Part shown: positions 10,912 to 23,700 of the stretch, in pieces
How the letters are laid out: every line of letters starts with the position of its first letter
How positions within the stretch are numbered: the stretch's first letter is position 1
Position numbers and translations under genes: made by a program
Source: Centroberyx gerrardi
Lineage: Eukaryota; Chordata; Actinopteri; Beryciformes; Berycidae
Assembly (NCBI RefSeq): GCF_048128805.1
Contig: NC_136010.1
Span: 24,320,980-24,384,979 of the forward strand
Length of the DNA stretch: 64,000 bases
Direction: 5' to 3'
The notes under the pieces: model-generated
What the model was told of the DNA's origin: nothing
The model's input: only the letters and a program-made list of their open reading frames with translations
Database searches by the model: none

Positions 10912-12841
10912 CTACAGGCAGTTATAGCACACGATTTGGCTCATGCTATGCTCAGGGCATACTGGCATGTGACAGGAGGAGCAAACATTTGCTACCTTCC
11001 TGTCTGTGTTTCGGGAGCAAAGGCAACACCTTTTTCAAGTAGATTTTCCAGCCGAGCGTTGGACGTCCACAGCAGCAGGTGGAGTTTTCCTCACTCCCAT
11101 GATGGTCATTGCTGCTCGGATTGGGGCTTGGAGCGTGGCAGTATCAGCTCTCCTCTTCATGTGTGGCATGTCCAGGGCATGCCCCAGCTGTCTCAGGTAG
11201 ATCCGGTGACGTCGGCCACGTTCTGAAAACTTCCGATCTGGGAAGTTCCCCATCCAGATGATGAAGGCAGCGATGGCAGCAACATCCACCATGTTCATAA
11301 ACAGCACCATCGGCCATCTGTTTATTTTTCTTCTGGTTGAGAACATTTTGGCTAGATGATCCAGATTATCCACACCACTTTTGGTTGCATTGTAGTGTAG
11401 TATGATCTCTGGTTTCTGCTTCTCGCCTTCAACCTTCGTGTCATGGTGCATGGAGGACAGCACCAGTACCGCTTTTCCTTTTGCCGGTACGTATGACACC
11501 ATGGTAAGCTGCCCATGAAAGCCAAACCGTGAACTTTTGATCTCTCTGTCATTGTTAGCCTTCATCTCCTCTGGGATATGTGACTTGATTGACTTGATAG
11601 TGCCAACATATGTCAGTCCATCTTCTAGTAAGGCTTCAGCTAACGGAACGGATGTAAAGAAATTGTCGGCTGTGACATTTCTGCCACTTTTGCACCAAGG
11701 CCCCACAAGCTCTTTGACTACACGGGCCCCTTGACCTACTTCTCGTTGCTGTTCAGGTTGTCTGCCAAGGTATACCTCACCTTTGAGAGGGTAGCTGGTC
11801 TCTGCATCACAATTCCACCAGATCTTTATCCCATATTTGTCAGGCTTGGATGGGATGTATTGTCGGAAACTGCACTTGCCTCTGAAACCAACAAGCTGCT
11901 CATCCACATACATGTCTGTGCCTGGAATGATATACTTTGGAAGCTGGGCTACAAACATGGTCCATATCTCTGAAAGGGGCAAGCTTGTCTGTTGCCATTC
12001 GCTCTCCCCTTGTTGCTTTGTTGTCGAACCTCATGTATCTCAATATGTGTTGGAATCTTGTTCTGGACATAGTTGCAGTGAACACAGGTTTCCAGTCAGT
12101 CTCTGACCAGAGGGAATCTACAGGCTCATGGTTATCTTTAGACACCCCTGCTATGATCAAAAGGCCAATGACTGCTTTTATTTCTGTGTCATCCACTGCT
12201 TTCCATTGATTACTAATATTGGTGGGATGACTCTCATTCCATTCCCTGATTCTTCGTTCAGCTTCTCTGTTAGTTTCACGCACTGTAACATCAATCATCT
12301 CTGGGGTCAGAAAAAAATGAAGAGATTCTTCCTCTGTTTTGCACTCTGCTGCCTTTGTTATACCTGGTTGATTTGTGATGATGTCAGCTGCACGTCTTCG
12401 CCCTGCTGGTGGAGGATTTTTTTCCCACACTGTCCCATTTTTGCCACGATATGGTCTGTCATTGGCATTCTCTCTAGCTCCAGCTGCTTCGTTACGCTCT
12501 ATGCCATGATTTTGCCCACGTGCATTGCTTAGAGCTCTACCCTTACCCCTAGCCCTACCCCTGGCTCTAGCCCTTCCCCTTTCTTGTCTCCCTTCAACCA
12601 GTGGTGGCTCAGTGGTATTGATGTGAAGTGCTGAGGGTCCTGCAGTGTCAGGGTCAGCCTCGGTGTCCCCTGCAGTGTCTGGGTGAGCTTCAGGTGCATT
12701 TTCAGTGTCACTGTATTCAGAAGCCTCTGAAACATGATCCTCATAATCAGAATCATCACTCTCCTCAGAGCTCTCCTCATTAAAAAATTGTCTCAAAACT
12801 TCAGTAACGCCAAATTTGGCCAGTCTTGATCTGCTTGCCAT
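10912..12841 (-). pseudogene. piggyBac-family transposase, disrupted (frameshift plus premature stop)
   Basis: A cut-and-paste transposase (DDE_Tnp_1_7 type) that would excise and insert DNA at TTAA sites. Translation starts at 12841 and gives an acidic N-terminus, an RGRARG-type basic stretch and the start of the catalytic domain. The frame then breaks at about 11957-11968, inside a GATATGG stretch. The downstream frame carries the rest of the domain. All three catalytic aspartates appear intact: in VDEQLVGFRG (about 11902-11904), in TADNFFTS (about 11665-11667) and in SGVDNLDHL (about 11368-11370). An in-frame TGA at 11035-11037 stops translation, yet the same frame continues beyond it into an intact Cys-rich C-terminal finger (C-x2-C, CSSCHMPVCPEH) ending at a TAG (10912-10914). 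Two lesions make it non-functional as it stands. A 5' UTR intron is still visible upstream. Confidence 0.9.
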
Positions 12842-12847
12842 TGTTGC

Positions 12848-13205
12848 CTAAAAAACAAACACTGATGTCATCCAAAACTATATTATAGAGATATATTCTA
12901 GATTTATTACAGCCAAACACATCTTGGAGCTCTGAGAAACAGAGCAAACCTCCTCAAATCCTTCTCCTTGCATACCCCTCCTTCTCGCCCTCTCCCTCTG
13001 CACCCTCAAAAATGGTTACATTTGTGGTTTTCCCCACACTCACACCATGTCCTGATCATGCTCTGACTGCATGTCAACCTATGCATGACACACTATTTTA
13101 CAGTCTTATCTTGTATAATAGAACATAAACATTTAATTTTGATAGTCATAAAACATTTTATTATGAAATTATGTGCTGTATTTCTGACTTTGAACATCAT
13201 CTTAC
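12848..13205 (-). other. 5' UTR intron of the piggyBac transposase gene
   Basis: On the minus strand a strong donor, CCTAAG|GTAAGATG (13206/13205), is followed by a pyrimidine-rich acceptor, GTTTGTTTTTTAG|GCAACAATGG (12848/12847), just 6 bases before the transposase ATG. A TATA-like TTTTATA lies further upstream at about 13348-13358. This suggests the transposase mRNA had a short noncoding leader exon. Confidence 0.6.
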
Positions 13206-13439
13206 CTTAGGAAGAGCAGTATTTAGGGTTGACAGAGCACATGAGGAAATCCGTGTCTGCTGCATCTGTGTCTGTCTCCTTCAAAATGACTGAGAGAGTG
13301 GCCCAAAAATGCTCTATACACACAAGATGACGCATTACAAGATGCGCTAATGGTATAAAATGGTATACACTTCCTGTCTCCTAAGTGGGCGTGGTCGCCT
13401 CTCAACTCAATAAATAGTTCCATCTATTAAAACAATTGC

Positions 13440-16250
13440 TGTCTTTCTCACTATTAAATTACATCAAATTTTTTAATCACTGATGGGACCATGAGCTATG
13501 ACCAGTGAATGGACTTTCGAAGCCATTTCATACAAACAGCCTGTACGTGAGACAGCAGTCAGCCTTTTACTGAATAATGATTCAAAGTTGTTTTCACACT
13601 TATCAACTTCAAAACTAATTCAAAACCCTACTGTGACATGTATTACTATTACCTATTTATAGCATAATGACTAAATACAAAGCCACTGTAACTGGAAAAC
13701 AGTGTTTTTTTGCCAGTGGAACAGGTGTTGTACCTTCAAGCAATTTAATGATTGAGCTGAACAAAGCATAAATTATGCAAAAAGACAAGAAGACAAAGAC
13801 AAGAAGGATGAGCTGTATTTTGTGTGACACAAATCCTAATTAGGACGCACTGTAATGAGCTGCGTAAATCTGCCAACTCTCTGAAGAGCTTTCATGCGTG
13901 CTTCACAGAAATAAAGCCACAATGGAAGAAAACAGAACAGTAAAACAGATTTGAAATAAGCAAAACAAAGCTGCTGTAGAAGTAGTGTCTGTAGTGTCTT
14001 GGGTAAAATTAATAATAGTGTTTGGGCTGGAAAGATGGAATGAAGTATCTGACCAATGAACGGATAAATCTATCATTCCTTAACTTCCTTAGTCGAGGAA
14101 ATAGAAGATTTTTTTGTATATTTCTCATTGAAGTTAGTTATTTAGATGAGTAACTCTGATAACATCCTACTAATTTTGATCATTGGCATTTATGAAATGA
14201 AATGTCAGTGTGTGTTTCAATGTATTGCCATAAACTTTTAACTTGTAATGGAATGAGAAAGAATTCCCCGACTTTACCCAACTTCCATGTGCCAATTTGC
14301 TTTCCATGAATGAAATCAATTAATGAAACAAAGTGTGTTTTTGAATGCTGAAGAGGAACATAACACTTATCTCAACTCACTTTCTATCAGCCAAGCAGGG
14401 ATCACATCCCCACCCTCATTTTGTTCTTCTTGACAACCTGATAGGACGCTTTCTTGTGTTTCAAAGTAACCAAGAGCCTGGTGTGACTGACAGCTCATGT
14501 TGCTGCTGGCCTTTTGATGTCTTCCCACCTCACCTGGGGATTTCACTCACGCTCCGAGCAGCGATCTCACTGTTTCCTGTGCGCATTAGACAAGAAGAAT
14601 GGCTGCTGCAAGTTATCATCTGACTGGCCCCGGGCGCTTTCCTCCGATGTGCCTCAGTATCAAAGGCAGTGGGAAGTGATTGGCTGTCAGACAACATGCC
14701 CTCCAGAGGAAGAAGCCCAACCTGGGGAATGGAAACCAGTCATTGTTCTGCTTGTTTTCCTGCTTTTTTTCTCCCTTCCTCGTTGGGCAACGCACTGGGG
14801 GCAGCAGCTCCAAAATATGAATTCATAGATTGTGGTACTTTGTGGTAGGTAACACTAACTGTATTTTAACTGTTTAAGCTGATGAGGAAGCGATGAGAAA
14901 AAGAGTGAGTTAAGGAATTTATGAATTTAGCATTTTTAACATGAGTGCAAATGAATGCAAATGGTATATTTCCCTATCTTTTACATTTGTTTGAAATGTA
15001 AATTCCAAAATATCTGCAATATAATACAAATCTGCTGCATTCTTATGATGTATCTTGATATTTGCTTGCAGTATCTTTTTACCTATAATAGAAGCAGTCT
15101 CCATTGACACAATGAAAGACAATAAAGGGCTAAAACTCCACTGTCTATCTAGGCTGTCTTAATGGATACATACAATAAATGATGGTTACTGACTAACGTG
15201 TTACTAGAGGCCAACAATTCATTTTTGGGGTGTATTTCTACTTTAATTGGTAGCTTACACTGGAGAGAGAAAGAAAGGAGTGGAGATTGAGCCTATGACA
15301 TGCGAGAAAGATCATAAACTGGATTTGACACAATTCCACAGGTAGATACTGTACCGCCTTTAACATCTGCTTGACAGCTAAGAATTATTGCTTTGGCCCA
15401 AGATGCAGAGTCGAGGCTGTTTAATAGTAGATTTTAGCTCTTTCAACCGTTTCACCCTCAAAAGCTGCCTTGCCTGAGGTGAAGTGATGTGTTAACTGCA
15501 GCAGGTTTGTGAGGCTGTCGAGACATGAGAGGCAGACGCTTCATGGGCTCGTAACTCAAAATGTAGAGAAGAGTATACATTTTTCTGTCTTGTGAAGTCG
15601 AGGGGAACGGCAAGTGCAAAACACTAAGGCAATTACAGGAAAATGGTTCACAATGGACAAAATTTTCCATTAACATACTGACAAAGTTTAATCTTCAAAG
15701 ATGCAGTTTGGGATTTGCAAAATTGTTTTAACAATATAATTTTTCTAAAAACTAAACTAGCACTCCCCTTTGCATAAGACCATGCAGGGAACTTTTTAGA
15801 GGATGGTGCTTAAGTAAAAAAGAGCACATGAAACATTCTGTGTATTCTCAATTGAATAATAAATTGAACTAATGACAAAACAATGAAGCTTAGAATTTTA
15901 GTCATTTTGAACTTATTTAGTTTTAACAAAATAATTCTACATTCAATAGTCCGTAAATTGAACATACAACAATGTCAAGTGCAAGCTGAACCATAAATAA
16001 TAGTGCACATTTAGGCTGTAGCTAGGTCAGGCATTCATTTAGTTTAGTAAAAAATGAACCGATTACCACAATCATAAGTCTTGGTTTTCCTTTAAAGTCA
16101 AATTAGTTGATAAGCTGACTGCTGCAGACTGTTGAAGAGGCTGCTAACGTTCACACAACAAACTCTACACTGTAGCTAGGCTTGCCATAATAATAATTCA
16201 CTTCATGTCTTACCTACTAACTAGCCAGCTAGTAATTATATACTGTACTG
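13440..16250. other. Intergenic, no gene recognised
   Basis: Only short open frames with no domain or splice support. Some lines near 14.5-14.8 kb are locally less AT-rich but give no recognisable protein. Confidence 0.4.
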
Positions 16251-16310
16251 CAGTGGTTCTCAATCTTTTAGGGGCCAAGTCTCACCAAAGGTCAAACCTC
16301 AAGGCACACC
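16251..16310. repeat. hAT terminus-like remnant
   Basis: CAGTGGTTCTCAATCTTTTA at about 16250-16270 matches the common 5' end of hAT elements of the Charlie type. No corresponding right end was found, so this is a truncated relic. Confidence 0.4.
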
Positions 16311-16373
16311 TACATATAGGTGTAGTCATAATTACACAGAATATAACACGTTATCATTATCTTATATTTAGAT

Positions 16374-16376
<3 letters not shown>

Positions 16377-16406
<30 letters not shown>
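16377..16406. repeat. (CA)15 microsatellite
   Basis: Uninterrupted CA dinucleotides. Confidence 0.95.
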
Positions 16407-16408
<2 letters not shown>

Positions 16409-17421
16409 TTTTATAGAAAATTGAATATCCTATATTAGGAAGTGACTGCTTATAGAAATTACTGATTATGTTGCATTGAAAATTTATTCATTTTGTGAAG
16501 CTAAGTTAGACTATGAGTAAAATGCATTGGAGGTCTCAAATTTTTTTAATATAACAAGATAAATAAATCCAGTCACTTGGAATAAAAGAAGTGTTGGACT
16601 GAAGTGTTCAGGCTCTCAGATCCTCCTGCGCTAAAACACACAAGATACACATCTCATCCACATACACCAGACATCTGAAAACACTGAGATTATCCCACAC
16701 CATCTTCACTTTCCAGCCGAGCACTCTTTCATAAAACTTTCCTCCACTGTAAATTAGAGAGAAAGCCCCAGAAAGGAAATGCCTTTCCATTCGCCTCTTG
16801 TGTTAACAGCTTGTTTATGGAACTGTAAATGCAGCGGACACGAAGCTCCCAGCAGGGCGACACCTGTTTGATGCAATCATGTACAGAGGAAGCCGATAGG
16901 TAATAAGCACCTGCCACAGCAAGTTGTTAGAGCAGAAATATGAGAGGATGAGAGGTACGGCGGGTTACTGGCACTACCAGCAGGGCTTTCAATAAAACAC
17001 CGTGTAGAACTGAGTCTACTCACCTTTAACCTTAAGTATCATGATCATGAACAAACATTGGCGACGAGACTGAGAAATGTTTCATGTTTTTTAGTCAAAA
17101 GAAAGAAAATATCTGATTCTACCAATGACCCACTTTCAGCCCTTTTTTGTAAGAAAGAGCCTGTCAAAATCAAAGTGGTAAAAATGTTAAGGAGCATCAA
17201 CAAAAGAAGCTGCAGGAGTTTAGGAGAGCATTTCTCTATACTGTACAAAAAGCAACCATGTGGGATTAAGGCATTTTCCCTGCAGAGATCAGATCAGAGA
17301 GCAAAGCAGCGTTCATGTATGTGTTCATCTATTCATAAAATGAGGCTTTTTGTATCTGTAAAACCAGACATATGCCCCCTATGACTTCAGGAACAAAAAT
17401 AAAAAATCAAAGTTAACTGAA

Positions 17422-17427
17422 TTTATT
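17422..17427 (-). terminator. foxp3: Candidate polyadenylation signal for foxp3
   Basis: TTTATT on the plus strand reads AATAAA on the minus strand, about 260 bases beyond the foxp3 stop codon. This is a plausible distance for a short 3' UTR. Other signals further downstream cannot be excluded. Confidence 0.35.
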
Positions 17428-17687
17428 TTCTCACAATTCTCATGGCATTAAAAAGTATTTATACACAATGTCTTTATATTCACTGCTGAAATTTCTCACA
17501 ATATATTTGAAAATAATACAGAACAAAACATTTGTTATTTCACATGATTCTTCAGTGCTGGCATGCAGGATAAAGCCCTACATGGGGATGATGGTCCGGA
17601 TAAAATGAGCAGTGACACTTTATCGCTCTCTGCTGGAAACAAGGGAACGTTTAGAGGATACCGGCTCAGTGCAGCAGTCTCATGTCT

Positions 17688-17745
17688 TCAGGGTTTCTCT
17701 GGACAGAAGTGGGAGTAGCTGGTCAGCCACTTCACAGGACAATCC
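17688..17745 (-). CDS. foxp3: foxp3 coding exon 12 (terminal)
   Basis: Acceptor TTTTCAG|GGATTG. Completes a split Arg and encodes [18 protein letters not shown] then TGA (17690-17688). The C-terminal tail after the forkhead is only 18 residues. Confidence 0.88.
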
Positions 17746-20700
17746 CTGAAAACACGCACAAAGTATGCATTGACGAATTTAACTCTCACTACACCTCCCC
17801 TTTTTTGTATCTAGGCCAAAACCAAAGTATCAAATACACTGATAGCAAAAAGCCGGGTGTACGTTTCTGTCTGTTACCTGTGATACTTCTGTCCCTTCCT
17901 CCTCTGGTATTCTGTTTCATCCACCGTCCACACCGCTCCCTTCCCTCCCTCCACTCGTACAAAACACTTGTGCAGGCTGAGATTATGGCGCACGGCATTC
18001 TGGGTAGAACAGGAAACTTGCATTAGCATAGAAGTGGAAAGAGCGGTGAAATATTTCACTCACGTAATGTTACTTCAGTTCAGTTTTGCACTCTGTATGT
18101 GCGAGTTACGTTTTTATGTGACTTAGAAGGATTATGCATGAACGTCAATTCCTACAGTAGTTATATAATGTCTTATAGTATGCTATATTATATCATATGG
18201 CTATTCAATGCTTTGAAAAAAACAAAGGAATGACATGGATTTTAACAGTGCTATGTACAGCATTTTGTGTTTCCCACAATTAAGACTACATTTCCCATAA
18301 ACCCCATTGTTTCCTGTTGATACTTATATGTGATAACTGCCCTTGATAGTGGCCAATATGCATTCTGACCAGGTAAGCTAACATCAAGTTGAAACTACGC
18401 AGTTAGAATAGTGGAACTGGAATAAAGTTGTGGATTATTGGCAAAGTAAACATGAATCCAGCAGATTTCCCACCAAAACCAACCCGGTGGCACACAATGT
18501 AAAATGCAGTATCGAGTCTGCCAATCTTCTTGGTGACAGTCTCATTTGTTTATGGTAATTATACTCTATTATACAATATGTCTCAAAATGAATATGGTCA
18601 TGATTTATTGATGTTAACACGTAGCACCTTTAAAGAGGAGATTGCATTCAAAAACAATGCAGTTGTAGTTGACCAACCTTCCAGGTGGCGGTGTTGTGTC
18701 GGAAGTAGAAGAACATGGTGGTGAACCAGTTGTAGATCTCATTCAGAGTGCGCTGCTTGTCCGGAGATTCCAGTATGGACTGCATGTGTGGTGGGAATAC
18801 AGTGGTAGCCAAACAGCAGTGTGAAAAACAGGTTGAGAAACTGTGACAGAAAACTGTGAGAGAATATCGAACGCACTGACAGATCAGTGACGATACTTTG
18901 TAAAAATACAAACCAGACTACATTAAGACTTTTGTATCGTGTTAATTCTGCATTTTCCCCATGTAAATATGTGAAAATATTCAAACGTTGGTCCTCGTTT
19001 GAAAGACAACTCACCCATCTTATCAGGTAGGCGTAGGTGTAGGGAGGCCTGATGTTGTTGTATTTGTAACACTCAATACTGGGGACCAAATCTGTGAAGC
19101 AACCAACCAAAGCAACATGCCTGTTCTTCAGTGGCAGTTAGATTCGCAAAGGCAACACCGTCACCAAAACAGCAAGCGGTATGAGGAGTGTGTGGTCACT
19201 CAGCAGGCGGGCACGCTTTCCACTGAGCTACACGAACACTGCAGTGTGTTGGTGGAGAGCTGCGTTACCTGGCAGAAGGTGGGCAGGGCCAGCGGGCCAG
19301 TAGCCGTGCTGGGCCAACTCCTCTGGATGTTTAGCGGCCCAGTGCGGGGCTCCGTCGCTGTTTGCTGCCTGAGGCCGCGGCAGGAGGAGAGCATGGCTGT
19401 AGGGCCAGTCTGACGCCGCCTTCTGGGAGGAGGGGGGGGAGGAGGACATGACAACAAACACTGGTTTTCATCCCTCGTCTTTCCAGGAGAAAAGTCGAGC
19501 AACTCAGAATGATTTGGGCAATGTCTTCAAGTTTTCTCACAAAGATTCGTAAAGCTGTTTCTTAAAGTCTAAATCACAAAGTGGGATTACTGCAGAGAAG
19601 AGAGTCCCATCCCCACTAATTGAGATGCTTTAGTTTCACCTTATTTGCCCAAATTAAATTCTGGTGTTAGGCATGGTCACTGGTGGCAAATCTTCTCCAA
19701 CTTAAGAGTGAAATCCAAAAGTGTCTCCTAAACAGTGGTGAGTGAGCTGGACTCACCAACATTAGATCTTTTCGAATCAAATAGTTCAAACAGTTTTCTC
19801 TGTTCCTGGACAAGGTCAAATTTAAGTTGAGAGCCATTGCTTAAGCCATAAGAGGGATCAGAACCAACATACCAAATCAGTGTACTTGTGTTCAGACAGG
19901 TGCAGATGCATTGCGAAGAGTTTCTGTTTTTCCAGAATCAGCTAAAAAAAAAAAAGAGAATGCCCATTAAAGGTTTGATCTTACATCAAATGCAGCAGAA
20001 ATTAGTGATTTCAGGATTCATTTTCCTTTTGACAGTATACTGTATCACCATACAAACAGTCTGTATAGGATCAGCTTCATGTAATGAGACATGTAAAAAT
20101 GATGAGATAAGGAAAGACTTTACAAGACAAGTAGTGCTTTAAGATGGGATGGTTAGAAAAACAATAACTATTGTGCTTGCTAAGTAACAAACTTCTGTTC
20201 TACTAGATACATCTGCATATTCTTCCTCTGCCCCAAAATTGATCATGGCTACTTCTTCATACTTTAGGCTGTAACTTTAAACTGTGCAGACTCTTTGTAC
20301 TTTTTCTCTCTTCATATTTACTATTTATTTTGTTTAACGGCAAGAAGACAGTAATTGAGGTATTAAAAATCATTAGTAAGTTTGGGGAAGGTAGTGTGCA
20401 TCCTGTTTTTTGAGAAATGAAATTTTGCTAAAGCATGCATGGTGTAGTGGAAGAACCCACCTGACTCTCCATATACTGAACCTTGTCCTGCTGGGCCCTC
20501 CACTGAGCAATGCTTCTGTCACCATGACCATGCTCAGAATGGAGATGCCTGGAAGACAGACAGCAGGCTAGTACAGAAGCAAACTGCAGCTAGCAGAATT
20601 ACAGGTAATCTCATTACAAAATTAGTCACTTCAGTGATTCGCACTGCAGAGAAACAATCAGATCATAGATACTTTTAATGAGTGGTTGCTTGTTAGATTA

Positions 20701-23700
20701 TTTAGAAACATGTTTGAAAAGGGCATTTAGATTACAGACACAAGCATTATGTTAAACAACTTGAACTAACAATTAATCTTAGCTGTGGGCAACAATGATA
20801 TTCTGTCTGTAAACTGGAATTAACTGTTCAAGGTCATACTATGGAGAGACATTACTGACTTAGAGTGGTCCAATGCATTACATTATAGTTAATCAGTAAT
20901 CTGTAACTATGGACAATTACAAAGTAACCTTCTCAACAATGCCAATACATCCTACTATCCTACTATCCTACTATAAATGAGGAAATCTCTGTCCGTCCGC
21001 ATCCATTTTGCTCCTCAACGGGTTGGCCAATCAATCTGAAACTGCACATGGCCATTGAGCATTGGCATAGGCAGGGACTGACGGAGCTCATTTTTCCATT
21101 TTCACAAATTTACGCTGTTTATGCGCCTTTTTGGCAAGTCTGCACGTAGTTGTGGCGCGCGCATCCCCGGGTAGGGACTAGTAATAGTGAAACAGTGAAT
21201 GCAGCATTCAGTGCTCTGCTTACTTCAAAAAGCTGGGGAAATCTTCAGATGCTGCATCACACCCAGGCCAGTGGCAGAGTCCACTCACAAACAGAGCGCT
21301 AGCGCCCACTGGGCTGCTGGAGGACACAGGAAAGTCTCAATGATCTCAAGTGCCTATGATGTCAGCGAAACCACCTTCACACTCAAACTGATACTCTACA
21401 GACATCACGGCCATTCACAGTGGCCCTATGGCAATAACTGAAGGAGAACTTTGAGACGGGGGAAGAATCAGAGACATCATACTGATCATGCGAATAACAG
21501 CTTGCTATCTTATGATGCACTGACTCATTTCCATAGTTTGTCATGCAGTGTAAATAGGAGTCAGTCACCCATCATGCTGCCTGGCCTCCATGGAGCTCTG
21601 CTTTGGCTCGTCTCCCCTCAGGGAGAGGGAGTGGCGGGTTTGCCTGGGAGAGGAGTCCGAGGGCGGGGAGGACGAGTGGGAGTGGTGGCCTGTGTCCACC
21701 TCTGCCTTGCACAGGGAGGTGTGTGGAGATATGCCGTTCTCTGCAAGAGAAGGAAGAGAAGTCTGTTTTAATTCTGTCATCAATAAGATATTTGTAATGC
21801 TGATGCAATGCTGCTACTATACTTGTGCTGGTTCTATAGATTTTGTGTTGCACAAATAGGTAAAGAATGCTTTTAAAATCCTCTTTAGAATCATAAAGGT
21901 CCAAACGCACTGGACTTTTGATGCATCTGATGTGACGGTGAAGCCATGCAAAACACAATGTATTTGCATATTTTGATATTCAAAGAGTTTAGATAGCTGT
22001 GTAAACTTTTAATAACCAGGACATGGAGTTGGAGAACTAAGAAAATTCATTTTAGGAATTGTGTGAAGTGAATTCAACAGGGAATAAAAATTATTTTAGG
22101 TAGTCTACAATTGTGTTTTATAAATATAACAAATTAATTATGTCCAAAGTCACTGAATATGCACAAGGGATAGTATAAAGCAGACGAAGACATGGTACAT
22201 AAGTAGCTGATTTTATGAATTTCTCATATTGCACACATTGATTTTATTATCCCACTTGCTCATTCCCAATGCAGTGAGGGACAGTCAAATGTCAAATGTG
22301 TACCATGTTGTCGTCTAGAAGCTGCTTGGGAAACCTGACGCAGCACCGACGGTCTGTACTGCTTCTGCCTCCTGCTTTCCACACCAGCCCAACACTGGGG
22401 AGAAAAACACAAGGTCCACAACAGGATAGTATACTTCCACAGATGCTCATAACTGGAAATAAATGTATCCAAAATCTGTTAAGTACATATATAACCTTGT
22501 ACTATAGACACTAATTGCACAATTCTACATTAAACACGCTAACAATGCCACATTAATAACTCCTATACTGTACAATAAACAAATATGCACTACTGAGGCC
22601 TAAATACACATTGTTATTTTTTTATTTTAAGTAGATATTCAAATTGTAATCGAAATTAAAAAAAAGCTGATTGATTTCTTGAAAATATGAGTTCTAGATA
22701 TTTAATGTGTCCTTCACAGCACACACACAGGATTCAAAGACGTTGTTTTTGTTGTTATCATATATCTTTGCAGGACAGCAACAGTTCACTGTTTGTATAT
22801 GCCTGAGAATAGTAAATAACAAAACTTATACCATGTTGGTGAGAATACATCTACAAGTTCAACAAACCATAAAAAACTGATGTGGTTGCAGCAGAAGGTG
22901 GAGTTGAGTAGAGACATTTTAAAAGCAGAACATTTGTAAGGCAGCGGCTGCAAACACTCAGACAGCCTCACCTGCTGTAGAAGACTTTGGTGGTGAGATG
23001 AGGCCATCAAGGCACTGCCAGCCGTGACAGGGATTATCTGGAAATGTCAAACCCTGACATTTTCATATACTGTAAACAACAATTTGTCCAAGTAACACTC
23101 AACTTAATGCTAGTTAGGGAAAAAGATGATTCGTCCTAATAAGCTGAGGTCTAGGCTTTGTGCTAAAGTAAGACTTTAGTATGGAGATCTCAGAGTGGAT
23201 GTTGATGTTTGGTAGGGAGATGATATGAGTTTGAATTACAAATTTTGTTTCATATTGTTCACAGGAAAGCAGCTTGTGAATCAAGAAATACATCAGAAAG
23301 GAAGATGATCTTTGCTTTTATGCGGTTAAACGTGAAATAGTTATTATAGCCTACTGATGATGATCCGATACCAAGTAATACCTTTTCATCATTCATCAGC
23401 ATAGAATGGGGGGATTTTTTCATAATTTCTGAGATAATATGATGAATACCGATGAATACACACTGTTTCTGTTCAACATTCGCAATAACGCAACCTGAAC
23501 ACACAACCTTTACATTGGTGCTACAGTAAAATCCCCTTCTGTGTGTGTGTTAACCCCCTGTGACCTCAAGGGAAATATCTATCAATAAACATAAGCGTCA
23601 AGCCAACGCAATTTCCATCAAAAAAGAAACATTGCTTTTAAAATATGAAGCTTTTAATGACTGTATAGCTGCCATTATACAGTATGGATATTCCCACATG

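Noticed and set aside
17789..19110. Several minus-strand ORFs listed separately (for example one reading [11 protein letters not shown] after LIRW)
   Set aside because: They are intron read-through around foxp3 exons; the spliced model explains the real parts.
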